Shown: piece by piece, positions 25,147-34,588 of the stretch
Layout of the letters: the number at the start of each line of letters is the position of its first letter
How positions within the stretch are numbered: position 1 is the first letter of the stretch
Assembly (NCBI RefSeq): GCF_027531905.1
Contig: NZ_JAPZSU010000002.1
Span: forward strand, 124,001 to 188,000
Length of the DNA stretch: 64,000 nt
Reading direction: 5' to 3'
Origin: Flavobacterium sp.
Lineage (GTDB): Bacteria; Bacteroidota; Bacteroidia; Flavobacteriales; Flavobacteriaceae
Notes under the pieces: generated by a model
What the model saw: the letters and a program-made list of their open reading frames with translations, nothing else
Databases searched by the model: none
What the model was told of the DNA's origin: nothing
Program-made: the position numbers and the translations under genes

Positions 25147-28100
25147 ATGAATAAACAACTTCTTTTAGGAATTCTTTTCCTAGTTTTAAGCACGGCTGTA
25201 TCGGCGCAAAAAGGCAAAACTGCAGTTGCAACCGATTTAAACGCTCATTTTAAAGCAGCCAAATGGCGTTCTATTGGTCCCTTTCGTGGTGGACGATCCG
25301 TTACGGCTACTGGAGTTACATCAGATCCATCGACCTATTATATGGGGACTACAGGAGGTGGTTTATGGAAAACACAAGACATGGGAGTAAGTTGGTCTCC
25401 TATTTCGGATAGTTTTTTTAAAACGACTTCGGTGGGCGCTATTAGTGTAGCCGAAAGTGATCCTAATGTGATTTATGTGGGAATGGGCGAACACGCTGTA
25501 AGAGGCGTAATGACCCATCATGGTGATGGAATGTACAAGAGTACTGATGCAGGGAAAACATGGAAAAAGATAGGATTAGAGGCTACACAGCATATTGCCC
25601 GTATTTGTATTGATCCTAAAAATCCAGATATTGTTTATGTAGCGGCTCAAGGGGCACTTTACGGTAAATCTTCTGAGAGAGGAGTTTATAAAACAACAGA
25701 TGGCGGAAACACTTGGCAAAAAGTATTGTTTAAAAACGATCAAACGGGTGCTGTTGAACTTTCTATGGATGCCACTAATTCAAGAATTTTATATGCTGCC
25801 CTTTGGGAACACGGAAGAAAGCCTTGGCAAGTAATAAGTGGGGGAGCAGGTAGTGGTCTCTATAAGTCAGTCGATAGTGGACTTACTTGGACTCCTTTAA
25901 AAGAGGGGCTTCCTACGGCAATGGGAAAAATGGCAATAGCAGTAGCTCCTTCCAATCCCGAAAAAGTATACGCGCTAATTGAAAGCGATTGGGAAAAAGA
26001 AGCTGGTGGATTGTATGTTTCTAATGATGCGGGGAAATCTTGGTCTCAGGTGACTACAGATCATCGATTGATCCAACGAGCTTGGTATTATATCGAGTTG
26101 TTTATCGATCCGAATAACGAAAATACAATCTACGTAATGAGTGCTCCAGCGATGCGCTCCACTGATGGTGGAAAAACTTGGGAAGACATTTCCAAAACAC
26201 ATGGAGACTATCACAACTTATGGATCAATCCTAAAAACTCCAATAATATGATTATTGCTGATGATGGAGGAGCTGCGATTAGTTTCAACAAAGGCAAGTC
26301 ATGGAGTAGTCAAAACATCTATGCCACAGGTCAGTTTTACCGAATAGCGGTAGACAACCAATTTCCATACAATATTTACGGAGGACAACAAGATAATACC
26401 TCGGTTAAAATCGCCAGCAGAAACCTAAATGGCTATGGCATATCCGAAAAAGAATGGACTGCTTCGGCTGGAGGCGAAAGTGCGTTCTTAGCTTTTGACC
26501 CCGCCAATCCTAGGTTTGTTTTGGGTGGAAGTTATCAAGGAACCATCGAAGTATTGGATACGCAAACCAAAACCAGTACCAACGTTATGGCAGCGCCAAT
26601 TTTGTATTTAGGACGCGATGCCAAAGACATGAAATACCGTTTCAACTGGAATGCGCCTATTATTAGAAGTAGGCATGAACCCAATACTTTTTATCACGGC
26701 TCTCAATTGCTTTTAAAAACCGAAAATTTAGGTCAAAGTTGGACAGAAGTTTCTCCTGATTTGACCCGAAACGAGAAAAGCAAACAAGGAAAACCAGGAG
26801 TCCCTTTTACTAATGAAGCCGTTGGAGCTGAAAACTACGGAACCCTAAGTTATATTCAAGAATCCGCTCTAGAAAAAGGAGTAATATATACCGGTAGTGA
26901 TGATGGTTTGGTACATGTAACTAGAGATGGAGGTAAAACTTGGCAGAATGTAACTCCAGCTAATTTGGCAGAATGCCTAATCAACGCCATTGAAGTGTCT
27001 CCTTTTGATAAGGCGACTGCTTATGTGGCAACGACACGATACAAGTTCAACGACCACGCACCAGGATTATACAAAACCACAGACTATGGTAAAACGTGGA
27101 AAAAAAGCAACGAAGGAATTCCAGCGAACGCTTTTACCCGCGTTGTTCGCGAAGATGACACCGTAAAAGACCTATTGTATGCCGGAACCGAATTAGGGGT
27201 ATTTGTTTCTTTTGATGGCGGACTGCATTGGCAATCTTTTCAAGGGAATTTACCGCTAACACCTATCACTGATTTGAAAGTACATCAAAACAATTTGATT
27301 GCATCAACTTCTGGAAGAGGGTTTTGGATTTTAGACGATTTAAATCTCATCCGTGAATTTGCGAAAGATAATACATCAGGGAATACCCAAAATGACACTT
27401 TCAAAATTTTTACTCCTAATCCAACCTATTTAACCAATAGCGGAAGCGAATTGGATCAAACCGATGCCGAGTTTACTGGTATGGGAACTACACGAGGTGT
27501 AAATCCAGCTTCTGGAGTAGTGCTGTATTATCAATTACCAGAATTGAAAGAAACGGATGAAGTCAAAATTCTAATCAAGGATAAAGCTGGAAATACGATT
27601 CGAACTTTCAGTTCAAAAGCGGATACTGAATTCAAATCCTATGATGGTGGTCCAAAAGCGGATGCTGTACTGTCTAAAAATAAAGGCCTTAACCGATTCG
27701 TTTGGGACTTGCGATATGCGGCATTACTTGGGAATCCAAATGTATATATTGAAGGAAGTTATGAAGGACATAAAGTTGGTCCTGGTGAGTATACGATTGC
27801 AATCAAAACGCCAACGCAAGAATTGACCACTCAAGCGAAAGTGTTGGCCAATCCTTTGTTTGAAGCCACAGACCAAGCGTATCAAGAATACCACGCGATT
27901 AAATTCGAGATGGAACAGGCTTTCAATGAAATGCAAACCTTAATTAATACGTTATACTCGAAACAACAGCAATTAACAACATTAACCACACAATTGGCCA
28001 CACATCCCGAACAAGCTACAACACTAGCAGAAGGAAAAAAAGTGCTACAGAAAATGAAAGCTTGGGACGAATTGATGGTGCAAAGAAAATCAAAGGCTTA

Positions 28101-28332
28101 TGATGACGTAGAAAACTTCCCCAATAAGTTCAATGCCGATTTCTTATACCTAATCAATCAATCCGAAAGCGTTGTTCCAAAAGTGACGCAACCCGTAAAG
28201 GACTTGTGGAAGGAATACCAAACCAAATGGCAACAATTAAAAACCGAAGGCAATCAAATCCTCAATCAAGAATTGCCTGCTTTCAACAAAAAATTATGGG
28301 AAGCTGGCGTAGGAGGAATTTGGACCAAATAA
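25147..28332 (+). CDS. Exported sortilin/VPS10-like beta-propeller protein
   Basis: A 1061-residue secreted protein. Start set at [21 protein letters not shown], a clear signal peptide; 24 earlier codons dropped. The body has many Asp-box/BNR motifs: [64 protein letters not shown], spread over about residues 100-700, so it should form one or two beta-propellers as in sortilin-like 'glycosyl hydrolase' annotations. A beta domain and a Gln-rich coiled region (about 935-1000) follow. No sialidase catalytic set is evident. Binding or peptidase-like role unknown. It ends at a strong terminator. Confidence 0.88.
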   Translation: MNKQLLLGILFLVLSTAVSAQKGKTAVATDLNAHFKAAKWRSIGPFRGGRSVTATGVTSDPSTYYMGTTGGGLWKTQDMGVSWSPISDSFFKTTSVGAISVAESDPNVIYVGMGEHAVRGVMTHHGDGMYKSTDAGKTWKKIGLEATQHIARICIDPKNPDIVYVAAQGALYGKSSERGVYKTTDGGNTWQKVLFKNDQTGAVELSMDATNSRILYAALWEHGRKPWQVISGGAGSGLYKSVDSGLTWTPLKEGLPTAMGKMAIAVAPSNPEKVYALIESDWEKEAGGLYVSNDAGKSWSQVTTDHRLIQRAWYYIELFIDPNNENTIYVMSAPAMRSTDGGKTWEDISKTHGDYHNLWINPKNSNNMIIADDGGAAISFNKGKSWSSQNIYATGQFYRIAVDNQFPYNIYGGQQDNTSVKIASRNLNGYGISEKEWTASAGGESAFLAFDPANPRFVLGGSYQGTIEVLDTQTKTSTNVMAAPILYLGRDAKDMKYRFNWNAPIIRSRHEPNTFYHGSQLLLKTENLGQSWTEVSPDLTRNEKSKQGKPGVPFTNEAVGAENYGTLSYIQESALEKGVIYTGSDDGLVHVTRDGGKTWQNVTPANLAECLINAIEVSPFDKATAYVATTRYKFNDHAPGLYKTTDYGKTWKKSNEGIPANAFTRVVREDDTVKDLLYAGTELGVFVSFDGGLHWQSFQGNLPLTPITDLKVHQNNLIASTSGRGFWILDDLNLIREFAKDNTSGNTQNDTFKIFTPNPTYLTNSGSELDQTDAEFTGMGTTRGVNPASGVVLYYQLPELKETDEVKILIKDKAGNTIRTFSSKADTEFKSYDGGPKADAVLSKNKGLNRFVWDLRYAALLGNPNVYIEGSYEGHKVGPGEYTIAIKTPTQELTTQAKVLANPLFEATDQAYQEYHAIKFEMEQAFNEMQTLINTLYSKQQQLTTLTTQLATHPEQATTLAEGKKVLQKMKAWDELMVQRKSKAYDDVENFPNKFNADFLYLINQSESVVPKVTQPVKDLWKEYQTKWQQLKTEGNQILNQELPAFNKKLWEAGVGGIWTK

Positions 28333-28353
28333 GATAAATGACTTTGAGCTTAA

Positions 28354-28387
28354 GGCAGTGAATGGATTCCGTTCACTGCCTTTTTTT
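28354..28387 (+). terminator. Intrinsic terminator after the beta-propeller gene
   Basis: GGCAGTGAA (28354-28362) and TTCACTGCC (28372-28380), followed by seven T. Confidence 0.92.
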
Positions 28388-28856
28388 ATGATTTTACTTC
28401 CTTTTTTAGCAATGCAATTTGCCCTAAATGATAATGAAAATGCTCAATTAGACCAATTAAATTTCTATAGTAGTTTCCATATTTTGATTCTACAAAATCC
28501 TCAAAAAGACAACTATCCGGCAATTGTTCAATCAATGTCGCAAAAAGTTGTACTTCTTCCCAAGATTTATTTTTCAATTGTTTCCAATCTGCTTCGCAAG
28601 TAATTTTAGGGCTGTCAAAGCTAAATTTGTCTTTAATGTCAAGACTTCCACCTTGCAAAACCGGAATCAATCCAGCTATATAATAATTGCAATGAAACAG
28701 TAAGGTGGCAATGCTATTCCCTTCTTTCAAAGCAAAATTCGCTTCTTGCCAACTCACGTCAGCCAATTGGTCTTTAAAATTTGAGGTGGCCCAATTCCCA
28801 CCAAAATAGACCTGTTTTAAATGCAATGCAATTTGTGAAGTTAATAAATGACTCAT
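28386..28856 (-). CDS. DinB-like four-helix bundle protein
   Basis: A 156-residue helical protein. Histidines lie in the positions typical of DinB-like metal sites: FHCNYY (about 54) and HFHYHLGQIALL (about 138-150). Members often use a His triad for a metal and some act as thiol transferases, but the role here is unknown. The stop overlaps the T-run of the convergent terminator. Assignment rests on the helix pattern and the HYHLGQI end, which is characteristic of the family. Confidence 0.75.
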   Translation of the reverse strand: MSHLLTSQIALHLKQVYFGGNWATSNFKDQLADVSWQEANFALKEGNSIATLLFHCNYYIAGLIPVLQGGSLDIKDKFSFDSPKITCEADWKQLKNKSWEEVQLFATLIEQLPDSCLFEDFVESKYGNYYRNLIGLIEHFHYHLGQIALLKKEVKS

Positions 28857-28912
28857 AATGTATTGATTAAATGAAGTTAGTCTTTTGTCTAATCCAATCC
28901 CTTATCTAAAGT

Positions 28913-29056
28913 ATGATTCTAAGAACCGTGTTTGTATCTTGGTTAAATATACAGAAAAACAAAATTTTTAACGATGGAATTTATGAATACGATTCAATTG
29001 GATTTCCTTTTCTAGCAGAACTTGGTAGACAATTGCATCAAAAAACAAAGCAATAA
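28913..29056 (+). other. Small ORF of 47 codons, doubtful
   Basis: ATG at 28913, stop at 29054-29056, composition protein-like (contains NDGIYEYDSIGFPFLAELG). A stop codon lies two codons before the ATG. No recognised family, and it ends 1 bp before the convergent transglutaminase gene. It may be a small gene or the tail of a lost one. Confidence 0.3.
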
Positions 29057-29057
29057 T

Positions 29058-29990
29058 CTAGTTTAAGGTCAAGGCTCCTAAAATTTCCTCGAATAAGAAA
29101 GGGCCTCCAGGGTATTTCGCGGTATAATCCAAATTCATCCATACTTGTCCGCGTTCATCGATGTGATAATGCAATTGTTTCTTGGCACTTTCTCTCGGGA
29201 ATAGTTCGTTTTTGATTAAATAATTCACTTTTTCTAAATCTTCCATCGAGCCAATTAAGATTTCAGGATAAATGTGCCCTTTGGTGTGAATTAATCTTGG
29301 AGTGCCACCAATTGCTCTAACACAAGCTGCCATAAGTATGGAATGGTCGTCACAATCGCCAGAGAAATACATCAAAGATTCTGTTGCTGTAGCAATATAA
29401 TCGCCTTCTTTAGGGTCGTGAACGTAATTCCAACGCGAATTGATTTCCTTGAAAACAGCAAAACACTGAATAATGGTTCTGTAATCGCTATATCCTTTTA
29501 GATTTCGAAAGTGTTTTGTAGTAGCCATAATGGCAAAATTGCGCACTTTTGGATTTTCATATTCAATGGCGCTCAAAATCTTTGATTTATTGGGAAAGGG
29601 AAGGAGTTTGGCAATAATAATGTCTTGAGGGTAAGGACTGTCAGACATTGTATAGACCATTGAATTGTAATCTTCAACGACGCTATTAAATCCGTAATTT
29701 CCAAAAATGCTCCCGTAAATAAGAACAAAAAAATAAATCAGAATGACAATCATCATAAAGGTTCGCATTGCATTCAGAACGAAATGAATAGCAATGAAGA
29801 CCAACAAGAATATAAGAATTCTGTCTAAATTAAAAGGCCAATTGAAATCAATAACATTGTGATGAATAATGATGAAAACAGGGAAGGTGATGACCAAGTT
29901 CAAAAAAGATATAATAATAATGTCCCAAGGTTTCTTGACTTGAAGTTGGGTTTTTAGCTTATTTAAATCAATTTTTTTTTGGTCTATCAT
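29058..29990 (-). CDS. Membrane-anchored transglutaminase-like protein
   Basis: A 310-residue protein: an N-terminal basic stretch, then three hydrophobic segments (about 22-42, 52-72, 76-98). The soluble domain holds a papain-fold triad typical of transglutaminase-like proteins: Cys in YFSGDCDDHSILMAACVRAIG (about 217) and His in HTKGHIYPEI (about 243), with the Asp nearby (NLDYTAKYPGG). In the family such domains act as proteases, amidases or crosslinkers. The substrate is unknown. It is 20 bp downstream of the solute-binding protein gene, so they may share a transcript. Confidence 0.8.
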   Translation of the reverse strand: MIDQKKIDLNKLKTQLQVKKPWDIIIISFLNLVITFPVFIIIHHNVIDFNWPFNLDRILIFLLVFIAIHFVLNAMRTFMMIVILIYFFVLIYGSIFGNYGFNSVVEDYNSMVYTMSDSPYPQDIIIAKLLPFPNKSKILSAIEYENPKVRNFAIMATTKHFRNLKGYSDYRTIIQCFAVFKEINSRWNYVHDPKEGDYIATATESLMYFSGDCDDHSILMAACVRAIGGTPRLIHTKGHIYPEILIGSMEDLEKVNYLIKNELFPRESAKKQLHYHIDERGQVWMNLDYTAKYPGGPFLFEEILGALTLN

Positions 29991-30010
29991 ATCTTAAAAA
30001 AGGAGTACGA

Positions 30011-30862
30011 TTATACCACTTTTACTATTTCAGCAAATGTACTTTTTTTATCAATAATTCCGAGTTTTAACAATTGATTTTGGACATTGTTTAACACATT
30101 TTCACTTAACTGATTTTGTGACCATTCGGTTAAAGCCAACCATTTTTCAAGGTCTTCTTCTTTTTGATGAAAACGTACTGCTAACTTTTCAATGATATTC
30201 GGTAACGATTTAAAATTTAATGTATTGAAATTAATTACTTCAAGTATTTTTGCAATTACATCAGGGTTTTGATTTAGAATTTCTTCTCGAACAGCAACAA
30301 CAAAACAAGGCCAAGGTGTGGGACAATCAGCAATTCTCCTGAAAATTCCTTTGTCTACAAGTGGTTGGGTCATAAATCGTTCCCACATAAAGTAATCAGC
30401 AGTACCTTCGGTCAAAGAAGTGACAGCTCCATCAATCGTATTTACAATTTCAAATTTCAAGGAATTAGCGTCCCACTTTTGATTACCAGCATTGACATAC
30501 GCCATTAATTGAGAACCAGAGCCTATTCTTGAAATGGCGGCTTTGGTGCCTTCAAGTTGCGCTAAGGTCTTGTATTTGGATTGGGCTGCTACGTGAATTC
30601 CCCAAATTAATGGAGTTTCAACATACACTTGAACTATTTTTGAAGGATTGCCAGCGGTGATGTCTTTTACGATACCTTCGGTTAAAATAATAGCAATATC
30701 CGTACTTCCATCGCGAAGCATTTGGCACATTTTACCCGTCCCTTCTGGAACATCTGTCCATTGCAAATCGATGGCTGCTTTTTTAAAATCTCCATTTTCT
30801 ATGGCTAAATGCCAAGGTAAATTAAAATGTTCTGGAACACCAGCTATTCGTATTGTTGTCAT
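30011..30862 (-). CDS. Solute-binding-protein-like protein without signal peptide (NMT1/SsuA-like fold)
   Basis: A 283-residue type-2 periplasmic-binding-protein fold of the SsuA/ThiY group: IRIAGVPEHFNLPWHLAIENGDFKK at the start, MLRDGSTDIAIILTEG, KAAISRIGSGSQLMAYV (ligand hinge), EGTADYFMWERF, and a helical end. It begins directly with the first beta strand and lacks a signal peptide, and no ABC permease or ATPase is nearby. It may thus be a cytosolic sensor or enzyme-like relative, e.g. of menaquinone-pathway MqnA/MqnD-type proteins. The start touches the stop of the GNAT gene with no gap. Confidence 0.75.
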   Translation of the reverse strand: MTTIRIAGVPEHFNLPWHLAIENGDFKKAAIDLQWTDVPEGTGKMCQMLRDGSTDIAIILTEGIVKDITAGNPSKIVQVYVETPLIWGIHVAAQSKYKTLAQLEGTKAAISRIGSGSQLMAYVNAGNQKWDANSLKFEIVNTIDGAVTSLTEGTADYFMWERFMTQPLVDKGIFRRIADCPTPWPCFVVAVREEILNQNPDVIAKILEVINFNTLNFKSLPNIIEKLAVRFHQKEEDLEKWLALTEWSQNQLSENVLNNVQNQLLKLGIIDKKSTFAEIVKVV

Positions 30863-31399
30863 TTATTTTTGATTTGGATTCAATAGTTGCCACCATTTCC
30901 AATTGATGCCATCTTCAGCCGTATATTCTTCTATAAACTGCATTCCGCATTTGCTTAAGATATGATTGGAAGCACCATTTTGGGTGTGGGTGTAAGCATT
31001 CATTTCTTGTATTTGCATTTCATTAAAACCATACTCCAGCCAAAATTTTGTGGCTTCGGTGGCGTATCCTTTGTTCCAAAAGCGCTCGTCCAAGCGGTAT
31101 CCATAATCGTAAAAGTTGGTGTTTCCGTTTTCTATATGGTCGTTGATGAATTTAATACCTGTCCAACCGATAAATTGTCCGTCTTCTTTTAAAAAAGTAG
31201 CAAAACGGCCAATTTTATTGGTTGCATATTGTTTTTGAAGCGATTCAATCACCGGATAGATTTCTGTAATATCTTGAACGGGTTTGTTCCATAAATATTT
31301 ATGAACATTAGGATTGGAATCCATAAAAAACATGGCTTCGGCATCGTCAAGCGTAAATGGTCGCAGCATTAATCGGTCAGTTTCGAGAAGTACATCCAT
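30863..31399 (-). CDS. RimJ/RimL-type GNAT N-acetyltransferase
   Basis: A 178-residue GNAT of the RimJ/RimL subgroup: LLETDRLMLRPFTLDDAEAMFFM at the N-terminus, then YGYRLDERFWNKGYATEATKFWLEYGF (acetyl-CoA loop), and TQNGASNHILSKCGMQFIEEY near the end. Such enzymes acetylate N-termini of proteins or small amines; target unknown. Its stop is immediately followed by the ATG of the solute-binding-like gene, so the two are coupled. The nucleoside phosphorylase gene lies 9 bp upstream. Confidence 0.88.
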   Translation of the reverse strand: MDVLLETDRLMLRPFTLDDAEAMFFMDSNPNVHKYLWNKPVQDITEIYPVIESLQKQYATNKIGRFATFLKEDGQFIGWTGIKFINDHIENGNTNFYDYGYRLDERFWNKGYATEATKFWLEYGFNEMQIQEMNAYTHTQNGASNHILSKCGMQFIEEYTAEDGINWKWWQLLNPNQK

Positions 31400-31408
31400 T
31401 TGTGGTAA

Positions 31409-32275
31409 TTATTGGGCTAGTTTATTGAGCGTATACAAAATAAGTTCGTCTACGGCTTTATAAGGATCTTGGCTAAAAGTACCGTTGGCGCGGTTGGCAA
31501 TGATGGCATTCATAGATAAGCAATGATGTCCTAGTAACTTACCGAGTCCATAAATAGCACTAGTTTCCATTTCTAGATTGGTAATGCGATGCCCTTCAAA
31601 ACTAAAGGAATCCATTTTAGAATTCAATGCTGAATCTTGAATTCCTAAACGCAACACACGTCCTTGTGGACCATAAAAACCACCAGCTGTTGCCGTAATT
31701 CCTTTATGAATTTGTTCACTTTCAATTAATTGCTCCAACTCAGTGGAACAACCAATAACATAAGGTGTTCCTTTTTTTAAATCCCAGTGGGTATGTTCGA
31801 TAAAGGCTTTTTCCAAACGAGTTTCAGAAATTGAATCAATCAAATAGGAGCGAAGCATATTGTCTAATCCTAGTCCGTATTGCGCCATCACAAAATGATC
31901 TACTGGGATATCAGCTTGTAGAGAACCTGAAGTTCCAATTCTGATGATTCGTAACGCTGTTAGGGTGTCTTTTATCTTTCTGGTTTTTAAATCGATATTG
32001 ACTAAAGCGTCGAGTTCATTGAGTACAATATCTATATTATCTGGACCAATTCCAGTAGAAATCACACTAATTCGCTTGCCTTTATAGGTTCCGGTTTGCG
32101 TTTTGAATTCTCTTTTTTGAACGGTAAACTCAACAGCATCAAAGTGCTTAGTGATTTTTTCTACTCGATCTTGATCACCCACAAACAGAATTGTAGTTGC
32201 AATTTGTTCTGGCTTTAAGTTAAGATGATAGACACTACCATCAGGGTTGAGTATTAATTCGGAATCTTTTATCAT
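31409..32275 (-). CDS. Nucleoside phosphorylase (uridine-phosphorylase-like)
   Basis: A 288-residue phosphorylase of the PNP/UDP family that splits a nucleoside with phosphate. Signatures: LFVGDQDRVEKITKHF (phosphate-binding Gly/Asp/Arg), ISVISTGIGPDNIDIVLNEL, RIGTSGSLQADIPVDHFVMA (the R-x-G-T-x-G loop), and FEGHRITNLEMETSAIYGLG (Glu-Met-Glu ribose site). Which base it prefers cannot be read with certainty; the sequence looks like a uridine phosphorylase. It is first in a four-gene leftward group with a GNAT, the solute-binding-like protein and the transglutaminase-like protein. Confidence 0.9.
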   Translation of the reverse strand: MIKDSELILNPDGSVYHLNLKPEQIATTILFVGDQDRVEKITKHFDAVEFTVQKREFKTQTGTYKGKRISVISTGIGPDNIDIVLNELDALVNIDLKTRKIKDTLTALRIIRIGTSGSLQADIPVDHFVMAQYGLGLDNMLRSYLIDSISETRLEKAFIEHTHWDLKKGTPYVIGCSTELEQLIESEQIHKGITATAGGFYGPQGRVLRLGIQDSALNSKMDSFSFEGHRITNLEMETSAIYGLGKLLGHHCLSMNAIIANRANGTFSQDPYKAVDELILYTLNKLAQ

Positions 32276-32280
32276 AACAA

Positions 32281-32310
32281 AGCCCCCTATCCCCCAAAGG
32301 GGGAATGCCT
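32281..32310. repeat. CCCCCAAAGGGGG palindrome
   Basis: GCCCCCTATCCCCCAAAGGGGGAAT, the reverse-oriented version of the palindromes at 4289-4315 and 32546-32567. It lies 6 bp upstream of the nucleoside phosphorylase ATG. Confidence 0.75.
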
Positions 32311-32361
32311 ATTAGAGGTGAATAGGTGTAGTTTATATTAATTATCAAGTATACTATTCCC

Positions 32362-32556
32362 CCCTTGGAGCAATTATATTAAGTTAAGAAATAATCAATA
32401 ATTTGATTGCTGATTTTTGATTAACGATTTTTGATTTCGGATGTATAAGATACTGAAAATCATTTAATTTTTTATTCACTTGCTCCAAAATCTAAAATCA
32501 AGAATCGTTAACCTTCAATCTAAAATCTCTTAACTTAATTATATTCCCCCTTCGGG
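32362..32556. mobile_element. MITE-like element, copy 2, nested in a G/C palindrome
   Basis: The element spans 32371-32547 and is the inverse of 9654-9829. It has the 11-bp inner terminal repeats ATTAAGTTAAG (32378-32388) and CTTAACTTAAT (32529-32539), with less perfect outer bases (CAAT.../...ATTC). Flanks CCCTTGGAG (32362-32370) and CCCTTCGGG (32548-32556) match at 7 of 9 positions, at the same offset as the exact duplication of copy 1. No ORF inside. Confidence 0.75.
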
Positions 32557-32567
32557 GGTTAGGGGGA
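32546..32567. repeat. CCCCCTTCGGGGGTTAGGGGG palindrome, split by the MITE-like element
   Basis: The right part of the palindrome; its left part (ATTCCCCCC) remains at 32356-32364, on the other side of the inserted element. Same family as in argE and at 32281-32310. Confidence 0.65.
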
Positions 32568-32568
32568 T

Positions 32569-32898
32569 TTACCCTCCAACTCTTTTTGTTTTAAAGCCTT
32601 TCTCTTTTAAAAGGGTCATAATTTTATCGCGGTAATCCCCTTGAATGATTATCGCTCCTTCTTTGAAAGTACCGCCAACACTCAATTTTGTTTTTATTTC
32701 TTTGGCTAGAATTTTGAAATCTTCATCGGTTCCTTCGTAGCCTTCTATAATCGTGGTGGCTTTGCCTTTTCGTTTTTCGTATTTACAAATCATCGGTTCT
32801 TTTTGCACGTACAATTCGTGCGCTACTTCCTCGAAAGGTTCGTCAGGAAGGGGTTGATAATCTGGAAAAAGATGCTTTAATTGGTCTTGTAAATCCAT
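32569..32898 (-). CDS. yciH: SUI1/eIF1-like translation factor (YciH type)
   Basis: A 109-residue protein whose second half is the SUI1 fold: MICKYEKRKGKATTIIEGYEGTDEDF, then LAKEIKTKLSVGGTFKEGAIIIQGDYRDKIMTLLKEKGFKTKRVGG. The G-G-T/S-x-K-x-G-x-I-x-x-Q-G-D run is diagnostic. The bacterial homologue YciH is thought to affect start-codon selection, but its role is not settled. The stop is 2 bp after a G/C palindrome that precedes it in the window. Confidence 0.93.
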   Translation of the reverse strand: MDLQDQLKHLFPDYQPLPDEPFEEVAHELYVQKEPMICKYEKRKGKATTIIEGYEGTDEDFKILAKEIKTKLSVGGTFKEGAIIIQGDYRDKIMTLLKEKGFKTKRVGG

Positions 32899-32962
32899 TT
32901 TTTGTGTGTTTTGTGTATGTTTTTGAACGCTGATGCCGCGGATTTTTCAGATTTATGAAGTC

Positions 32963-33346
32963 TTATTTTCTATTATTTTGATATACTTTTCTAATGAATT
33001 CAGGTTTTTTGCCAAAATTTAAAAGTAAACCAACTTCACACGAAGTTGCTTTTAAATAATTCAATATTTGAAATTCATTCGCTTCAACCAAATAATCTTG
33101 CGCTTTTAATTCTAAAATTACTAAATCATTTACAATAATGTCGGCAAAATAATCCCCAACTTCAATCTCTTTATAATAAACTTTGATTTTCTTTTGAGCT
33201 TCAACGTGAAATCCATTTGCTTTAAGTTCATAATACAAAGCATTTTGATACACTCTTTCTAGAAAACCGTATCCTAACTCATTATAAACTTCAAAAAATA
33301 TCTTTAATATTGATTTGGTTAATTCTTGATGTAAAATACTACTCAT
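32963..33346 (-). CDS. GxxExxY family protein
   Basis: A 127-residue protein of the family named after its motif, here GYGFLERVYQNALYYELK (about 23-40). Then come IKVYYKEIEVGDYFADIIVND, VILELKA (a D...E-x-K pattern as in restriction-endonuclease-like folds), and ILNYLKATSCEVGLLLNFG. The function of the family is unknown; the nuclease-like core is inferred from these motifs. It is flanked on both sides by short phrases such as AAATCTGCG and GCCGCGGATT that occur around such genes in other Bacteroidota, as I recall. Monocistronic. Confidence 0.92.
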   Translation of the reverse strand: MSSILHQELTKSILKIFFEVYNELGYGFLERVYQNALYYELKANGFHVEAQKKIKVYYKEIEVGDYFADIIVNDLVILELKAQDYLVEANEFQILNYLKATSCEVGLLLNFGKKPEFIRKVYQNNRK

Positions 33347-33408
33347 AAATAATTAATCTGCGTAAATCTGTAAAATCTGCGTTATCCGCGTTCCTTTTTT
33401 TTATAAAA

Positions 33409-33441
33409 ACAAAAAGACATCAAGCGAGCTTGACATCTTTT
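33409..33441 (-). terminator. Intrinsic terminator after the 2OG-Fe(II) oxygenase gene
   Basis: AAAAGAcatCAAGC pairs with GCTTGacaTCTTTT, with a small internal mismatch, followed on the minus strand by a T-rich tract. Confidence 0.7.
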
Positions 33442-33463
33442 GTATTGTATAAAAGTAAAAAAA

Positions 33464-34417
33464 TTATTTTTTGATTAAACCCAAATCCACCAAACGCTCA
33501 TATAAATAATCGCCAGCAGTGATATCATCAAACAATTTAGGGTGTTGGTCATCGATACAATTTTCCAAGCAATTCAGCTTCATATCGCTAACAGGATGCA
33601 TGAAAAACGGAATAGAATAACGTGAGGTTCCCCATAATTCTCTTGGAGGATTCACTACTTGATGAATGGTTGATTTCAAACGATTATTGGTGTGACGGGA
33701 TAACATATCACCAACATTAATCATTAATTCGTCAGGTTGTGCCATAGCATCAATCCATTCGCCATCGTGATTTTGCACTTGCAACCCTTTTCCTTGAGCC
33801 CCCATTAGTAAGGTAATCAAATTAATATCTCCGTGAGCTGCTGCACGAACGGCGCCGTCTTTTGGCTCATCTGTAATTGGAGGATAATGAATAGGTCGCA
33901 AAATGCTATTACCATCTTTTACATATTGGTCAAAATAAAATTCATCCAAACCAATAAACAAGGCTAATGCTCTTAGTACATAAACTCCTGTTTTCTCCAA
34001 CATTTGATAGGCTTCTTTTCCAACTGTATTAAAATTGGCTAATTCTGAAACTTCAACATTGGCAGGATATTCACCAGCGTATTTTGAACCTTCGCTTACA
34101 TATTGGCCAAAATGCCAAAATTCTTTCAAATCTCCAGCTGAGCGTCCTTTGGCATGTTCTTTTCCAAAAGAAATATAGCCTCTTTGTCCACCAATACCTG
34201 GAATTTCATATTTTTCTTTTACTTCGAGAGGAAGTGAAAAAAAGTTACGAACTTCGGTATACAAGTTCTCCACTAATTCGTCATTCAAAAAATGACCTTT
34301 TAATGCTACGAAGCCTATTTCTTCGTAAGCTGTTCCGATTTCATTTACAAATTTTTGTTTACGTTTCGGGTCATCCGAAAGGAAATCACGCAAGTCAACA
34401 CTAGGAATGTTTTGCAT
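33464..34417 (-). CDS. 2-oxoglutarate/Fe(II) dioxygenase, isopenicillin-N-synthase-like
   Basis: A 317-residue non-heme iron oxygenase. N-terminal DIOX_N part (SVDLRDFLSDDPKRKQKFVNEIGTAYEEIGFVALKGH) and the catalytic jelly roll with AAHGDINLITLL (iron His and Asp, about 209), SRHTNNRLKSTIHQV (iron His about 267), and RYSIPFF (Arg-x-Ser for the 2OG carboxylate, about 281). Plant-type DIOX enzymes oxidise hormones or flavonoids; bacterial substrates are mostly unknown. It is divergent from the E1 dehydrogenase gene, with a 171-bp gap. Confidence 0.92.
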   Translation of the reverse strand: MQNIPSVDLRDFLSDDPKRKQKFVNEIGTAYEEIGFVALKGHFLNDELVENLYTEVRNFFSLPLEVKEKYEIPGIGGQRGYISFGKEHAKGRSAGDLKEFWHFGQYVSEGSKYAGEYPANVEVSELANFNTVGKEAYQMLEKTGVYVLRALALFIGLDEFYFDQYVKDGNSILRPIHYPPITDEPKDGAVRAAAHGDINLITLLMGAQGKGLQVQNHDGEWIDAMAQPDELMINVGDMLSRHTNNRLKSTIHQVVNPPRELWGTSRYSIPFFMHPVSDMKLNCLENCIDDQHPKLFDDITAGDYLYERLVDLGLIKK

Positions 34418-34556
34418 ATTATTTGAATTTTGATAATTTAGAAGCTTTTTAAACTTCTAGTTACAAATGTAAAGAATATTTTCAATTCTGACTTTTTAAA
34501 AAATCATTTGAAAATCAAAAAATATAACAAAAATAATCAAAACTGTTATATTTTTA

Positions 34557-34564
34557 TATCTTTG
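34557..34564 (+). promoter_or_regulatory. Probable -7 element of the E1 dehydrogenase gene
   Basis: TATCTTTG fits TAnnTTTG and is 24 bp upstream of the ATG. No clear -33 box. Confidence 0.5.
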
Positions 34565-34588
34565 AAGCACTCATAAAAATCGAAAACC

